The position numbers and the translations under genes are program-made. Below the pieces are notes generated by a model. The model was given only the letters and a program-made list of their open reading frames with translations, had not been told where the DNA came from and searched no databases. From Leptospiraceae bacterium (GTDB taxonomy: Bacteria > Spirochaetota > Leptospiria > Leptospirales > Leptospiraceae), in contig JADJSX010000008.1 in the NCBI GenBank assembly GCA_016711485.1, forward strand, positions 248,001-312,000: 64,000 nucleotides of DNA. Direction: 5' to 3'. Shown piece after piece: positions 63,686-64,000 of the stretch (position 1 is the first letter of the stretch; the number at the start of each line of letters is the position of its first letter).

Positions 63686-64000
63686 ATGAGCTTTGATGAC
63701 TTAATTTTTTCGAAATATGATTTTAGCGGCGTTCACAAAAAGGAATTAATTCCTTTAATTGAAGAGTTAATTCGTTATTCAGAAAAGGCACGAAAAGAGG
63801 GACTACTTAGTTTAGAAGATGAACTTCCTATTGTCAAAGATCCCTTTCTCAAAATGGGACTTCAGTTAGTGATCGATGGGACAGATCCAGATTTAGTAGA
63901 AGAAATTTTAGAAAGAGTGATTTTCTTTTCTAAATCTTCACTTAAAAGGATAATGGAATATTGTATTATTCGCACGGGAGTAATCGCAATCCAAAGTGGA
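63686..64000 (+). CDS. MotA-family protein, partial (runs off the right edge)
   Basis: The visible 105 residues resemble the cytoplasmic segment of MotA/ExbB-like stator proteins: IEELIRYSEKARKEGLLSLE, PFLKMGLQLVIDGTDPDLVE and EILERVIFF. It lacks MotA's first two membrane spans before this block, so it may be a shortened paralogue. GGAG lies four to eight bases before the ATG. The end is outside the window. Confidence 0.75.
   Translation, partial: MSFDDLIFSKYDFSGVHKKELIPLIEELIRYSEKARKEGLLSLEDELPIVKDPFLKMGLQLVIDGTDPDLVEEILERVIFFSKSSLKRIMEYCIIRTGVIAIQSG

Overview
This is an AT-rich (roughly one-third GC by eye), densely coded stretch of a spirochete chromosome, most likely from the Leptospiraceae. 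The case rests on Leptospira-type families (a DUF1564 protein at 44431-44934, a DUF1574-type protein beside an MBOAT acyltransferase at 27303-29883), many short-signal lipoproteins, a lipid A pathway pair (msbA-lpxK), 7TMR-DISM adenylate cyclase, several chemotaxis receptors and two-component systems, and a MotA-family gene at the right edge. The species cannot be named from the sequence. No rRNA, phage block, CRISPR array or complete insertion sequence was seen.

Layout. 0-6.2 kb: a LEA-like lipoprotein, an acyl-CoA dehydrogenase, and a histidine kinase/response regulator operon bracketed by two SpoIIAA-like paralogues. 6.2-13.8 kb: small lipoprotein, DUF4105 envelope protein, RecQ, a membrane chemotaxis receptor, then a repeat-rich 0.65 kb gap with a strong promoter, a terminated structured RNA and a small protein that appears to start at ATT. 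13.8-17.2 kb: tRNA-Pro, tRNA-Arg, tRNA-His and msbA-lpxK. 17.4-22.4 kb: lysozyme-like GH19 protein, SGNH lipoprotein, and a minus-strand operon (SanA-like, DUF3859-like, TrmJ-like, secreted protein) headed by a gene broken at a run of eight C. 22.5-27.1 kb: cmk-rpsA-TPR-hisG. 27.3-37 kb: surface O-acylation pair, nanoRNase, YacP-like nuclease, PDZ-thioredoxin, rfbA-rfbC, rel, nadC. 37-42 kb: MBL protein, sensor/STAS pair, nsrR divergent from hemerythrin plus chemotaxis receptor. 42-56 kb: oxidoreductases, exonuclease, DUF1564, NarL-type two-component pair, MaoC, folP, M23 peptidase, fur, OlsB-like acyltransferase, SpoIID and a compact transpeptidase. 56-64 kb: lipoprotein, amino acid permease, DUF4404, adenylate cyclase, EamA transporter and a MotA-like fragment.

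The most informative non-coding content is a set of short non-autonomous mobile elements. Family A (three copies at 12248-12418, 56490-56648, 59998-60180) has 13-bp terminal inverted repeats and a perfect 5-bp target duplication at every copy, each with a different sequence (TATTA, AGATA, TACTA). Family B has TA-flanked ends resembling IS630/mariner-type MITEs. Other strong signals are the 8-base homopolymer that splits the gene at 22083-22420 (candidate phase variation), a 43-bp near-perfect palindrome between nsrR and the hemerythrin gene, an apparent split hemerythrin/chemoreceptor sensor, and two genes (12893-13099 and the DUF4105 gene) with convincing coding sequence but no ATG, GTG or TTG at the expected start.
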